DNA from: Verrucomicrobiota bacterium | GTDB lineage: Bacteria; Verrucomicrobiota; Verrucomicrobiia; Palsa-1439 | DNA length: 54,039 nt | Assembly: GCA_016871575.1 (NCBI GenBank) | Contig: VHCW01000024.1 | Coordinates: forward strand, 1 to 54,039 | Direction of reading: 5' to 3' | Shown: in pieces, positions 42,441-50,768 of the stretch | How positions within the stretch are numbered: position 1 is the stretch's first letter | How the letters are laid out: each line of letters starts with the position of its first letter | Made by a program: the position numbers and the translations under genes | The notes under the pieces: generated by a model | What the model was told of the DNA's origin: nothing | The model's database searches: none | The model's input: the letters and a program-made list of their open reading frames with translations, nothing else

Positions 42441-43670
42441 TCATGCGCCCCCTTGGCGCGTGGACGCCAACACGACCCGTCGCAACATGTCGAGCGCGGT
42501 TTGGCTGACGAAAAACTTGAACGTCTCACGGTCAAATGCCAATTGCCAGCGTTGCACCTGGGTGCCCGTTGCCGTAGCGAGGCCGATGAACACGAGGCCG
42601 ACCGGTTTATCCAACGACCCGCCCGTCGGGCCGGCGATGCCCGTGGCGCTGAGCGCATAGTCGGCGCCGGAACGTGTGCGCGCGCCTTCAGCCATTTCGC
42701 GGGCAACTGGTTCGCTGACGGCGCCGTGCTGTTTCAATGTCTCGTCACAGACACCGGTGTCGCGCTGTTTCGCGGCATTAGAATAGGTGACCCAGCCATT
42801 GAGGAACACTGCGCTCGAACCGCTGACGTTGGTCAGGCGGTGGGCGATGAGTCCGCCGGTGCAGGACTCAGCGGTCGCAACTGTCTTGCCGGCATCAGAG
42901 AGCAGCCGAACGACAACTTCTTCCATTCGAACGCCACCGGTGCCGAACATGTCGTCACCAAGCGAGCGGCGGATTCGGGCATCCGCCTCGGCAAGTTGTG
43001 CGGGGAGACCGGAGATGACCCGCACCTCGACTTCGCCGGGACGGGCGCAGTACCCAAGCTCAAGGCCGGCGATGTCCGCGAGCAATGGTGCCACTTGTTG
43101 CTCGACGATGGATTCGGGCAACGCGGCGACCTTGTAGATTCGGCATTCAGAACCAGCGCATCGCGGCAGCAGCGGAAGCACAGATTCCGTGAACATCGGT
43201 TCCAGTTCGCGGGGCGGCCCGGGCAACAGGAAAATGGTTTTGCCATCGTGCGCAATGGCCAGCCCCGGCGCCGTGCCGTTGCGGTTGGGAAGAACTCGCG
43301 CGCCTTCGGGAACCATCGCCTGCACGAGGTTCTTTTCCGGCATTTCGCGGTGGCGTTTGCGAAAGCGCTCTCGAATCGCTTCGGCCACCGTTGGGTCAAG
43401 ATGCAAAGGCCGGTGCAAGACGTCGGCAACAATAGCGCGCGTGATGTCGTCACTGGTGGGACCAAGTCCCCCGGTGATCACGAGAATCTCCGTGCGAGCG
43501 AGCGCCTCGGAAACGGCGGCGCGCAACGCATCGGCGTCGTCGCCAACCGTGCTGTGGCGCGAGATGCGGAGACCGAGCGGGGCAACTTGGCGCGCGAGGA
43601 AATTGAGGTGGGTGTTGACCGCGAAGCCGAGCAGAAGTTCTGATCCTGTGGTGATGAGTTCGATGTTCAC
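42441..43670 (-). CDS. cinA: CinA family protein (nicotinamide-nucleotide amidase / competence-damage protein)
   Basis: A 409-residue protein in two domains. The N-terminal MoCF-like domain (about 1-170) has ITTGSELLLG, VITGGLGPTSDDITRAIVAD and IFLLPGPPREL, which bind nucleotide and hydrolyse the ADP-ribose link. The C-terminal domain (about 255-405) is the pyridine-nucleotide amidase: TVATAESCTGGLIAHRLTNVSGSS, NGWVTYSNAAK and SATGIAGPTGGS. The role is salvage of damaged NAD. Its start overlaps the stop of the AsmA-like gene (ATGA). Confidence 0.95.
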   Translation of the reverse strand: MNIELITTGSELLLGFAVNTHLNFLARQVAPLGLRISRHSTVGDDADALRAAVSEALARTEILVITGGLGPTSDDITRAIVADVLHRPLHLDPTVAEAIRERFRKRHREMPEKNLVQAMVPEGARVLPNRNGTAPGLAIAHDGKTIFLLPGPPRELEPMFTESVLPLLPRCAGSECRIYKVAALPESIVEQQVAPLLADIAGLELGYCARPGEVEVRVISGLPAQLAEADARIRRSLGDDMFGTGGVRMEEVVVRLLSDAGKTVATAESCTGGLIAHRLTNVSGSSAVFLNGWVTYSNAAKQRDTGVCDETLKQHGAVSEPVAREMAEGARTRSGADYALSATGIAGPTGGSLDKPVGLVFIGLATATGTQVQRWQLAFDRETFKFFVSQTALDMLRRVVLASTRQGGA

Positions 43671-46639
43671 GGGTTGTCCGGTTTGGATTCGGCGGGTTTG
43701 CCCCCGCTATGGGGCAGGATTTCCTTGGGCAGGCGCGTGGGACGCCAGTTGGGGTTGTCAATCGTGCCGCCGATTTTGTACTCGAAAATCTTGCCGAACA
43801 TCCAAGTCAGAATGTTGATGCCCGGCCAGGAACGCAATGGCTGCGCCTCGACGCGGAAGTCCAAGTCTCCCCTGGCAAGGCCGATGACGCCTCGACTCCG
43901 AACGGCCGCCGCGCCGGTCTCGAACTGGAGATCGTCGGTTTTCACCTGCCCGTTCGCGATATTGTAGGTGCAGTTTGCCTTCGTGACGGAGGCGGAACCG
44001 AGACCGGGAACCACGAGATTGAGGATTCGCGAGAAGATGCCGAACACAGGCACCTCCAACAGGACGCCTTCGGCAATCTCAAAGGAGCCTTGGCCCCGGA
44101 ATGTATCCAGTTCGCTCCCAGCACCGGCGAGTTCGAGCCGCCCTTTGAGCCGTCCGCTGGCATTGGGATCGGGATTCCCCATGCACTGAAGTATTCGACG
44201 GATGTCGGAATCTTGCGCATCAAGGGCAAATTGGAAGGCGGTGTTCGTGCCGATGGCCTGAATATCGGCTTGTCCGCGCAGTGTGCCTCCACAGACCGTG
44301 GCGTCGAAATCGCGAATCGCCAGTGTGTTGGTGGAGGCGGTCAGCGTGGCCGTGGCTTGTTCTGCTTTGAGCTTCCACCAGGTAAGACCCTGGGAACGGG
44401 CTTGGACACTCAGGATGGCGTTGCTGTGGACAAGGTCCGCATCAAGTCGCTCGGCTCCGAACTTCCACCAGCGGGATCCCTGGGAACGGGCTTGGACGCG
44501 GAGAATGTCGTTGGTGAGCGAAAGGTCCGCATCAAGTCGCTCGGCAGTGAACTGGTTGTGCGCAAAGCCATCCGTCACCAAATTTGCGGCCCAGCAAGTT
44601 TGATTCGATTCGAGCATGTCAGCCACTCCCGACGCGCGAACAACCGTGTTGGAGCCAAACTGGTATGGCTCCAGTTGTTTCGCGGCTTTGGGACCGAGCC
44701 ACGAAGCCAGCGCCCGTGGATCGGCAGTGCTTTGGAACTGGAAGTCCACGCGTTGCCGCGGCACATCTGCGGCGGCTGTTCCGCTGACGCGGCCGCCGTC
44801 CATCTTGATGGAGACGCCGGTGGCATTGACGCGATTGGTGCTGATGAGGAGCACGGTCGTGACGCGCTCGGCGCGGTTCGTGCCGTAGGTGACACCTTCC
44901 GCGTCCAGTTCCAGCCGGCACTGGTGATGATGAAACTGGAGTTGGCCGTGGCTGCGCGCGGCCGTCAGTTTCCACCAGGAGAAATCCTCATCCCGGACAT
45001 CGGCTGACCACGCAACCCGATCGGGATTGGCAAAGTCAATGAATCCTTTCGCGGCCGCGTTGAGGTTTGTCCCAAAGCGATAAGGCTCCATCGTCTTGGC
45101 CGCCGTCGGGCCAAGCATCGCCGCCATCGGAACAGGATTGGCAGTGGAGCGCATGTTGAAGATGAGCTGCTGGTAATCGAAATCGGCCGTGAGTTCACCG
45201 GTGAGTTGGCCGTCCTCTCGCTGAAGGACGAGGTCGCGGACGTCCAGCCGGTTTCGTCGCAACCGAAGCGACCCGGCAGCCTGCTGCAGCGGCACCCCAC
45301 GGTAGCTGCAACCAGCAGCGGTGACTTCGGCGTCATAGGCGAAAGCGTCAGGATCCACAAAGTCGCCACGAACCTTTGCGACGATGTGCGGCGGCTCCTC
45401 AAAGCCGCAAGGGGACACCCACCGCTGCATGATCGGCGTCATCAACGGCAACAGCGTCGTCGGGTCCAGCGTGCTGTCAAATTCATAGGCAAAATCGCTG
45501 CTCTCGATGTGGTATTGCCCGTGCCCGGTCAACGCCCCCTTCCTCATGACCACGCGCGCGTCGGAGATCTTGATTTCCGGGCCGCGGTTTTCGAAATCAA
45601 ATGTGATCGCCCGAAACTCAACATCGCGAAATGCCATCTCGCCAACCTTGATCGTCCCGCTCAACACCGGCACGGTGCCTGTCTCGGGTGAAAGCAGGTA
45701 GCGCAACGCGATGTCCGGATGCTGAAAAAACTGGAATGGGGGCAGCGCCTTTTCGACATCGGGCGGGAGCAGCGGACGCAACACCGTCAGGTCAAACGTG
45801 CTTTTCAGACGGAGATCGGTTTGGCCCTTGCCCAAGTCGTAGCTGCCGCTGATCTGCAACTCGCCACCGGCGAGCCGGGCCGAGGCGCCATGAATGCGAA
45901 TGGCGCCTTCTTCCATGCCGACATCCAATTCAATGCTGTGGATTGCCAAGCGGCGATAACGCAGGCGATTGCCGTGCAGGCGCACGCGCGCGCGCAGTTC
46001 CATCGGCTGATCCAGGTTCACATCGAAGTCAAGATACAGATCCAACGGCGCGCCGCTGCGCACACCGTGCAGCTCGCGCAACGCCGTCGAGATGATGCTG
46101 AGCTTGTCGGCGCGGAGCGGTTTGACCGGACGTTGCGCCCCGGCCTGCGTGATGCGTCCGGTGACATAAAGGAAGACACCGCAGTACATCCCGGTGAGCT
46201 GCTCGATGTGGATCACGCCGTGCGGCTCGAACCGAAGCGTCGCATGCGCCCCGGATGCGGTCAACAGTTCGCTGCCGAGTTCATCCGGGGGCATGGAAGC
46301 CGAAATCCGCGCGTTGACGATGCGAAGACCGCTAAGCGCATTCCGTCCTGCCATCAGTTCCATCCACTGAATCTGCAGGACGACTTCCGTGATGCGAATC
46401 AGCGTTTCTTCAGGGCGAGCCGCATCGGCCAGAACAAGTTCCTGGGCGACAATCCCGTTGAACCAGTCCAGGCGCAGACTGTCAAAATGCACGATGTAGC
46501 CGTTCTGGCGAAATTGTTTGCGGACGAACTCGCAGACCGGTTCCGGGAAACCATGAATGTTCAAGTACAAGAGACAGATGACGACGGCCACCAATGGCGG
46601 CCACAACGAGTGCGTCATCCATCGCAAAAAGGTTCTCAC
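43667..46639 (-). CDS. AsmA/DUF3971-like envelope protein
   Basis: A protein of about 990 residues with one N-terminal membrane anchor (LWPPLVAVVICLLYLNIHG) and a long beta-rich periplasmic body, the layout of AsmA/TamB relatives that help move lipids or assemble the outer membrane. The C-terminal part (LKGRLELAGAGSELDTFRGQGSFEIAEGVLLEVPVFGIFSRILN, NIANGQVKTDDLQFETGAAAVRSRG) is the AsmA C-terminal block. The middle has tandem duplications (LGP[TK]AAK..EPY[RQ]FG[TS]N twice; ERLDADL...QARSQG twice, with the DNA repeated at about 44400-44550). Start may be the GTG at 46639 or ATG 46618. No ribosome site decides it. Confidence 0.8.
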   Translation of the reverse strand: MRTFLRWMTHSLWPPLVAVVICLLYLNIHGFPEPVCEFVRKQFRQNGYIVHFDSLRLDWFNGIVAQELVLADAARPEETLIRITEVVLQIQWMELMAGRNALSGLRIVNARISASMPPDELGSELLTASGAHATLRFEPHGVIHIEQLTGMYCGVFLYVTGRITQAGAQRPVKPLRADKLSIISTALRELHGVRSGAPLDLYLDFDVNLDQPMELRARVRLHGNRLRYRRLAIHSIELDVGMEEGAIRIHGASARLAGGELQISGSYDLGKGQTDLRLKSTFDLTVLRPLLPPDVEKALPPFQFFQHPDIALRYLLSPETGTVPVLSGTIKVGEMAFRDVEFRAITFDFENRGPEIKISDARVVMRKGALTGHGQYHIESSDFAYEFDSTLDPTTLLPLMTPIMQRWVSPCGFEEPPHIVAKVRGDFVDPDAFAYDAEVTAAGCSYRGVPLQQAAGSLRLRRNRLDVRDLVLQREDGQLTGELTADFDYQQLIFNMRSTANPVPMAAMLGPTAAKTMEPYRFGTNLNAAAKGFIDFANPDRVAWSADVRDEDFSWWKLTAARSHGQLQFHHHQCRLELDAEGVTYGTNRAERVTTVLLISTNRVNATGVSIKMDGGRVSGTAAADVPRQRVDFQFQSTADPRALASWLGPKAAKQLEPYQFGSNTVVRASGVADMLESNQTCWAANLVTDGFAHNQFTAERLDADLSLTNDILRVQARSQGSRWWKFGAERLDADLVHSNAILSVQARSQGLTWWKLKAEQATATLTASTNTLAIRDFDATVCGGTLRGQADIQAIGTNTAFQFALDAQDSDIRRILQCMGNPDPNASGRLKGRLELAGAGSELDTFRGQGSFEIAEGVLLEVPVFGIFSRILNLVVPGLGSASVTKANCTYNIANGQVKTDDLQFETGAAAVRSRGVIGLARGDLDFRVEAQPLRSWPGINILTWMFGKIFEYKIGGTIDNPNWRPTRLPKEILPHSGGKPAESKPDNP

Positions 46640-46754
46640 AACGGCTAACTGATAATCGGCAGCAGGAAGCGAGTCAACGGCGTTGTGTGCGGCGCAGCAC
46701 GGGAAGACCGGCGACATCATTGACCTGCGTGCCGCCCGGCGGTATTAGTGGGGC

Positions 46755-47426
46755 ATGATCAATCCCCCCAATGCCAGCTTCACCATGCAGGATCCGTGGC
46801 GCGTCTTCCGAATCATGGCGGAGGTCGTTGACAGCTTCGAGGAAATGAGCAAGCTCGGCCCGGCCATCACCGTGTTCGGCAGCGCGCGCACTCCGCCGGG
46901 AGACCCGTGGTATGAGAAGGCTGTCGAGATGGGGGCTTGGATAGCCAAACTTGGTTACGCCGCGATTACCGGCGGCGGCCCCGGCATCATGGAGGCCGTC
47001 AACAAAGGCGCCGCCGAAGCCGGCGGTATCTCGGTCGGGTTGAACATCCAGTTGCCACACGAGCAAAAACCGAATCCGTACGCCAACCGCCAGTTGAACT
47101 TTCATTACTTCTTTATTCGGAAACTCTGTTTCGTGAAATATGCCAACGGGTTCGTGCTCTTTCCCGGCGGATACGGCACGCTGGACGAGTTTACGGAAGC
47201 GATCACCTTGATCCAGACCGATCGCATCGCCAAGTTCCCGGTGGTTCTTGTCGGGAGCGATTACTGGTCCGGCCTGGTGGACTGGCTGCACAACCGGATG
47301 CTCGCCAACGGACTGGTAAGCAAAGAGGACTTGAGCCTGTTTCACGTGACCGACGACGTGCGCCACGCCATTGAGATCATTTCCGCCAGCGACTTGAAAC
47401 GCCGCAACGCGCCGCAACCAGCCTGA
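46755..47426 (+). CDS. LOG-family nucleotide 5'-monophosphate phosphoribohydrolase
   Basis: A 223-residue Rossmann protein of the LOG (TIGR00730) family, which splits nucleoside 5'-monophosphates and in some bacteria makes cytokinin-type bases. Signature blocks are ITVFGSARTPPGDPWYEKA, ITGGGPGIMEAVNKGA and FVLFPGGYGTLDEFTEAITLIQ; PGGYGT is the phosphate-binding loop. It ends 2 bases before the peptidase gene, so the two are likely co-transcribed. The cellular substrate is not assigned. Confidence 0.92.
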   Translation: MINPPNASFTMQDPWRVFRIMAEVVDSFEEMSKLGPAITVFGSARTPPGDPWYEKAVEMGAWIAKLGYAAITGGGPGIMEAVNKGAAEAGGISVGLNIQLPHEQKPNPYANRQLNFHYFFIRKLCFVKYANGFVLFPGGYGTLDEFTEAITLIQTDRIAKFPVVLVGSDYWSGLVDWLHNRMLANGLVSKEDLSLFHVTDDVRHAIEIISASDLKRRNAPQPA

Positions 47427-47428
47427 GT

Positions 47429-48694
47429 ATGTACAACGTCACCACCCTGCCCAACGGGCTGCGCGTTGCCACCGCCGAAATGCCTTGCATGGAAAGCGTC
47501 GCGCTCGGCCTCTGGATCGGCGTCGGCGGCCGCTGCGAGAACAAACAGCAGAGCGGCATCTCGCATTTCATCGAACATTTATTGTTCAAAGGCACCCGCC
47601 GCCGGTCTGCCAGGCAAATCAGCCAGACCGTCGAGGGTATCGGCGGCTACCTCAACGCATTCACCGGCGAGGAACACACCTGCTACTACGCCAAAGCCAG
47701 CCACCGCCATTTCGCGACGTTGCTGGATGTGCTCGCCGACATGTACTCACATCCACGGTTTGCCGCGGCCGACATCCGGAAGGAACGCGGCGTCATCAAG
47801 GAAGAACTCCTGATGTATCGAGACCAGCCCGATCACCATGCCCAGGAACTCCTCACCGACACCCTCTGGCCAAACCAGCCATTGGGGCGTCCGCTGACCG
47901 GTTCCGTCGAATCGCTCGACGCCATTCACCGCGCCGGCGTGCTGGCGTTCAAGAATCGCAATTATACTGCCGCCAACACCGTCGTGGCAGTCGCCGGTCA
48001 TTGCCAGCATGATTTCGTGGTCGAACGTGTTGGCAGAGCCTTGTCCTCTCACCCACACGGCCAACGAATGCGGTGGACCGACGCCCAAGACGACCAACGC
48101 GCGCCGCGCCTGCGATTCCTCAGCAAGAACGTCGAGCAAACCCATCTCGCGCTTGGCATCCGGGGGTTCTCGCGGCACGACGACCGCCGTTTTGCCGCAA
48201 AACTACTCAGCGTCATTCTCGGCGAAAACATGAGTTCGCGCCTCTTCCAAGTCATCCGGGAACAACACGGACTGGCGTACTCCATCCAGTCCGCGGGAAG
48301 TTATTTTTCCGACACCGGCGCCTTTCTTGTTTCCGCCGGGCTGGACACGAAACGGCTGCCGCGCGCATTGACGTTGATCCTTCGGGAACTGAAGAAGACA
48401 ACCCAAGAACCGCCCGGCGTGGCGGAATTGAAACGAGCCAAAGACTACGCCATCGGCCAGATGCGCCTCGGATTGGAGAGCACCAGCAATCAAATGCTCT
48501 GGATCGGGGAACACCTCATGGCCTACGGCTTCATCCCCGCTCCGGACGAAATCGAACGCAGACTCGAAACCGTCACCGCCGCTGACGTCAAGGCCGTCGC
48601 CTCCGCGCTGTTCCGGAATCGCGGACTGAATGTCGCCCTCATCACCCCGCGCAAGGACGAAGCCGTCGTGCGCGACCTGTTGACGTTTGCGTGA
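47429..48694 (+). CDS. M16-family zinc peptidase
   Basis: A 421-residue insulinase-type peptidase. The inverted zinc motif HFIEH (HxxEH) sits in SGISHFIEHLLFKGTRRRSARQI near residue 50. The downstream glutamate ligand is probably in RKERGVIKEELLMYRDQPDHHAQEL. The C-terminal half (NMSSRLFQVIREQHGLAYSIQSAGSYFSDTGAFLVSAGLD) has the R/Y pair that closes the active site. Length fits single-domain M16B (PqqL/YmxG type) members. The gene ends in GTGA overlapping pabB. No signal peptide is visible. Confidence 0.93.
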   Translation: MYNVTTLPNGLRVATAEMPCMESVALGLWIGVGGRCENKQQSGISHFIEHLLFKGTRRRSARQISQTVEGIGGYLNAFTGEEHTCYYAKASHRHFATLLDVLADMYSHPRFAAADIRKERGVIKEELLMYRDQPDHHAQELLTDTLWPNQPLGRPLTGSVESLDAIHRAGVLAFKNRNYTAANTVVAVAGHCQHDFVVERVGRALSSHPHGQRMRWTDAQDDQRAPRLRFLSKNVEQTHLALGIRGFSRHDDRRFAAKLLSVILGENMSSRLFQVIREQHGLAYSIQSAGSYFSDTGAFLVSAGLDTKRLPRALTLILRELKKTTQEPPGVAELKRAKDYAIGQMRLGLESTSNQMLWIGEHLMAYGFIPAPDEIERRLETVTAADVKAVASALFRNRGLNVALITPRKDEAVVRDLLTFA

Positions 48695-49956
48695 ACATCA
48701 CCGCGCTTCCATGGTGTGAGCCATGCGAACGTTTTACGGAGTTCGCACAACGCCCCTTCTGCGCATGGCTCGACACCGCCACGACGGGCGAAGAACAGCG
48801 CCATTCGATCCTGGCCGCCGAGCCGTTCCATATCTTCCGATTCAAAGCCGGCCGCGACCACGCAACCGATCCCTTTGGCGCCCTCGACGAACTTCTGGCC
48901 AAACACAAGCCGGTCGCCGCCATCGGCTATTTCGGCTACGACCTCAAGAATCTGATCGAGCAACTCCCCGCAACCGCGCGCGATGACCTTCGCCTCCCTG
49001 ATTGCTGGTTTGCGTTCTACGACGACGTGCTGACCTTCGATCATCACCGGCACACCGCATGGCGCACGTCCTCACCGGCCGCCCATGCCCCCGTCGCGCC
49101 TTTTTGTTATAATTATAACAAAAATCCGCGACTCGATCAGCCCCCGCTACATTCCAACTTCTCCCAGGACCAATACCGCGCCGCCATTCGACGCGCAAAA
49201 GACTACATCGCGGACGGGGACATCTATCAGGTGAATCTCTCCCAGCGATTCCAGTGCGGCATCACTGCTTCGCCGCTGCAATTGTACGCCGCGCTGCGCG
49301 CCGCCAACCCGGCGCCCTACTGCGCCTACCTCGATATCGGTGATGCCCAAATCTTATCCTCCTCGCCCGAGTGCTTCCTGCGCCTGGCCGGTCGCGACAT
49401 CCTCACGCGCCCGATCAAGGGCACATTGCCGCGCCACCGCGATGCCCGCGACCTGCTCCGCTCGCCGAAAGACAACGCCGAACTGCTGATGATCACCGAC
49501 CTCGAACGCAACGATCTCGGCAAGGTCTGCGAATTCGGCAGCGTCCATGTTCCCGATCTGGTTCGGGTCGAAAGCTACGCGACCGTCCATCATCTCGTCG
49601 CCACCGTCGCCGGTCAATTGCGGCCCGATGTCAGCCACGTCCAAGCCCTGCGCGCCTGTTTCCCCGGTGGCTCCATCACCGGCGCCCCGAAAATCCGCGC
49701 CATGGAGATCATTGACGAACTCGAACCGCACGCGCGCGGCGTTTATTGTGGCGCCATCGGTTATTTTGGCCACGACGGCAACAGCCACTTCAACATCGCC
49801 ATTCGCACCGTGGTCCACCAATCCGGCCTCTTGACGTTTCACGCCGGCGGCGGCATTGTTGCCGACAGCGAACCGGACGCCGAGTACGACGAGACGCTCG
49901 CCAAAGCGGAAGGAATCCTCCGTGCCCTCGACCAACTTCGCCTACGTCAACGGTAA
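48691..49956 (+). CDS. pabB: Aminodeoxychorismate synthase component I
   Basis: A 421-residue enzyme that makes 4-amino-4-deoxychorismate, the first committed step to the folate ring. The chorismate-binding domain (about 150-415) has DGDIYQVNLSQRFQ, SSSPECFLRL, TRPIKGTLPR, ELLMITDLERNDLGKVC and CFPGGSITGAPKIRAMEIIDELEP. The PIKGT motif marks a PabB rather than an anthranilate-synthase type. The GTG start at 48691 overlaps the previous stop (GTGA). The linker around residues 137-145 (FCYNYNKNP) is encoded by a perfect AT-rich palindrome. pabC overlaps its 3' end. Confidence 0.95.
   Translation: MNITALPWCEPCERFTEFAQRPFCAWLDTATTGEEQRHSILAAEPFHIFRFKAGRDHATDPFGALDELLAKHKPVAAIGYFGYDLKNLIEQLPATARDDLRLPDCWFAFYDDVLTFDHHRHTAWRTSSPAAHAPVAPFCYNYNKNPRLDQPPLHSNFSQDQYRAAIRRAKDYIADGDIYQVNLSQRFQCGITASPLQLYAALRAANPAPYCAYLDIGDAQILSSSPECFLRLAGRDILTRPIKGTLPRHRDARDLLRSPKDNAELLMITDLERNDLGKVCEFGSVHVPDLVRVESYATVHHLVATVAGQLRPDVSHVQALRACFPGGSITGAPKIRAMEIIDELEPHARGVYCGAIGYFGHDGNSHFNIAIRTVVHQSGLLTFHAGGGIVADSEPDAEYDETLAKAEGILRALDQLRLRQR
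49101..49124. repeat. 24-bp perfect AT-rich palindrome inside pabB
   Basis: The half-site TTTTTGTTATAA (49101-49112) is followed immediately by its exact reverse complement. It is AT-only apart from two G/C pairs, in a gene that is otherwise GC-rich, and its length is 8 codons, so the reading frame is kept. It codes the interdomain linker. Confidence 0.9.
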
Positions 49957-50755
49957 CATCGTTCCCGAGACGGAAGCGCGCGTCAGCATCTTCGACCGCG
50001 GCTTCCTCCACGGCGACGGCGCATTTGAAACCATGCGCGCGTACGCCGGCGCGATTTTCCTGCTCGACCAACATCTGGCCCGGCTCACGGAATCGCTCGC
50101 AGCGCTCCAGATCCCGGCGCCACCGCCGTCGCGCATCCACATCCGTGAACTGCTCGGTCGCAATGCCATCCGGGACGGCGTCGTCCGTCTCACCGTGACC
50201 CGCGGCTGCGGCCAACCCACTGTCGTCATCACCGCCCAACCGCGGACATTTGCGCCGCGCGCGTTGCGCGCGATCATTTCCTCGATTCGCGTTCACCGGC
50301 AACTTGCCCGCCACAAAACCGCCAGCCGCCTTCCTTACACCCTTGCCAGGCTGGAAGCCGAACGCGCAGGCGCCGATGAAGCGTTGTTGCTCAACGAAAC
50401 GGGACAAATCGCCGAGTTCAGCGCCAGCAATATCTTTGTCGTCAAAGATGCCATGCTGTACACGCCGTCGCTGGATGACGGCACGCTACCGGGCGTGACG
50501 CGATCCGTTGTGCTGGACCTGGCGCAAAATCTGGGGATTCCCACCCACCAAACAACTCTCCCCAAGGAACTGCTGGATACTGCCGCCGAGGTTTTCGCAA
50601 CGAACAGCCTCATTGAAATTGCACCCGTTGTGACGTGGAGCCGGGCCAACGACATTACGGCCCGGCTACAAGCCGCCTATCGCACGATGGTCGCCACAAC
50701 CACGTCATTTCCCATCTCCGAGTGCGCCGTTGACGACATCGGCGGTTGCGCGTAG
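49922..50755 (+). CDS. pabC: Aminodeoxychorismate lyase (class IV aminotransferase fold)
   Basis: A 277-residue PLP enzyme that splits aminodeoxychorismate to 4-aminobenzoate and pyruvate. FAYVNGNIVPETEARVSIFDRGFLHGDGAFETMRAY is the fold-type IV N-terminus. The PLP lysine is in HKTASRLPY and LLLNETGQIAEFSASNIFVVKDAM is the phosphate-binding block; the SLDDGTLPGVTR block follows. D-amino-acid or branched-chain aminotransferases share the fold, but pabB next door favours PabC. The start is GTG 49922 (residues VPSTNFAYVNG), inside pabB; the upstream frame from 49856 is not conserved in look. Confidence 0.85.
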   Translation: MPSTNFAYVNGNIVPETEARVSIFDRGFLHGDGAFETMRAYAGAIFLLDQHLARLTESLAALQIPAPPPSRIHIRELLGRNAIRDGVVRLTVTRGCGQPTVVITAQPRTFAPRALRAIISSIRVHRQLARHKTASRLPYTLARLEAERAGADEALLLNETGQIAEFSASNIFVVKDAMLYTPSLDDGTLPGVTRSVVLDLAQNLGIPTHQTTLPKELLDTAAEVFATNSLIEIAPVVTWSRANDITARLQAAYRTMVATTTSFPISECAVDDIGGCA

Positions 50756-50768
50756 TCTGTGCGCCGTT

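Noticed and set aside
42395-42706. Separate small minus-strand gene downstream of cinA
   Set aside because: It lies within cinA in a shifted frame and has a basic shadow composition.
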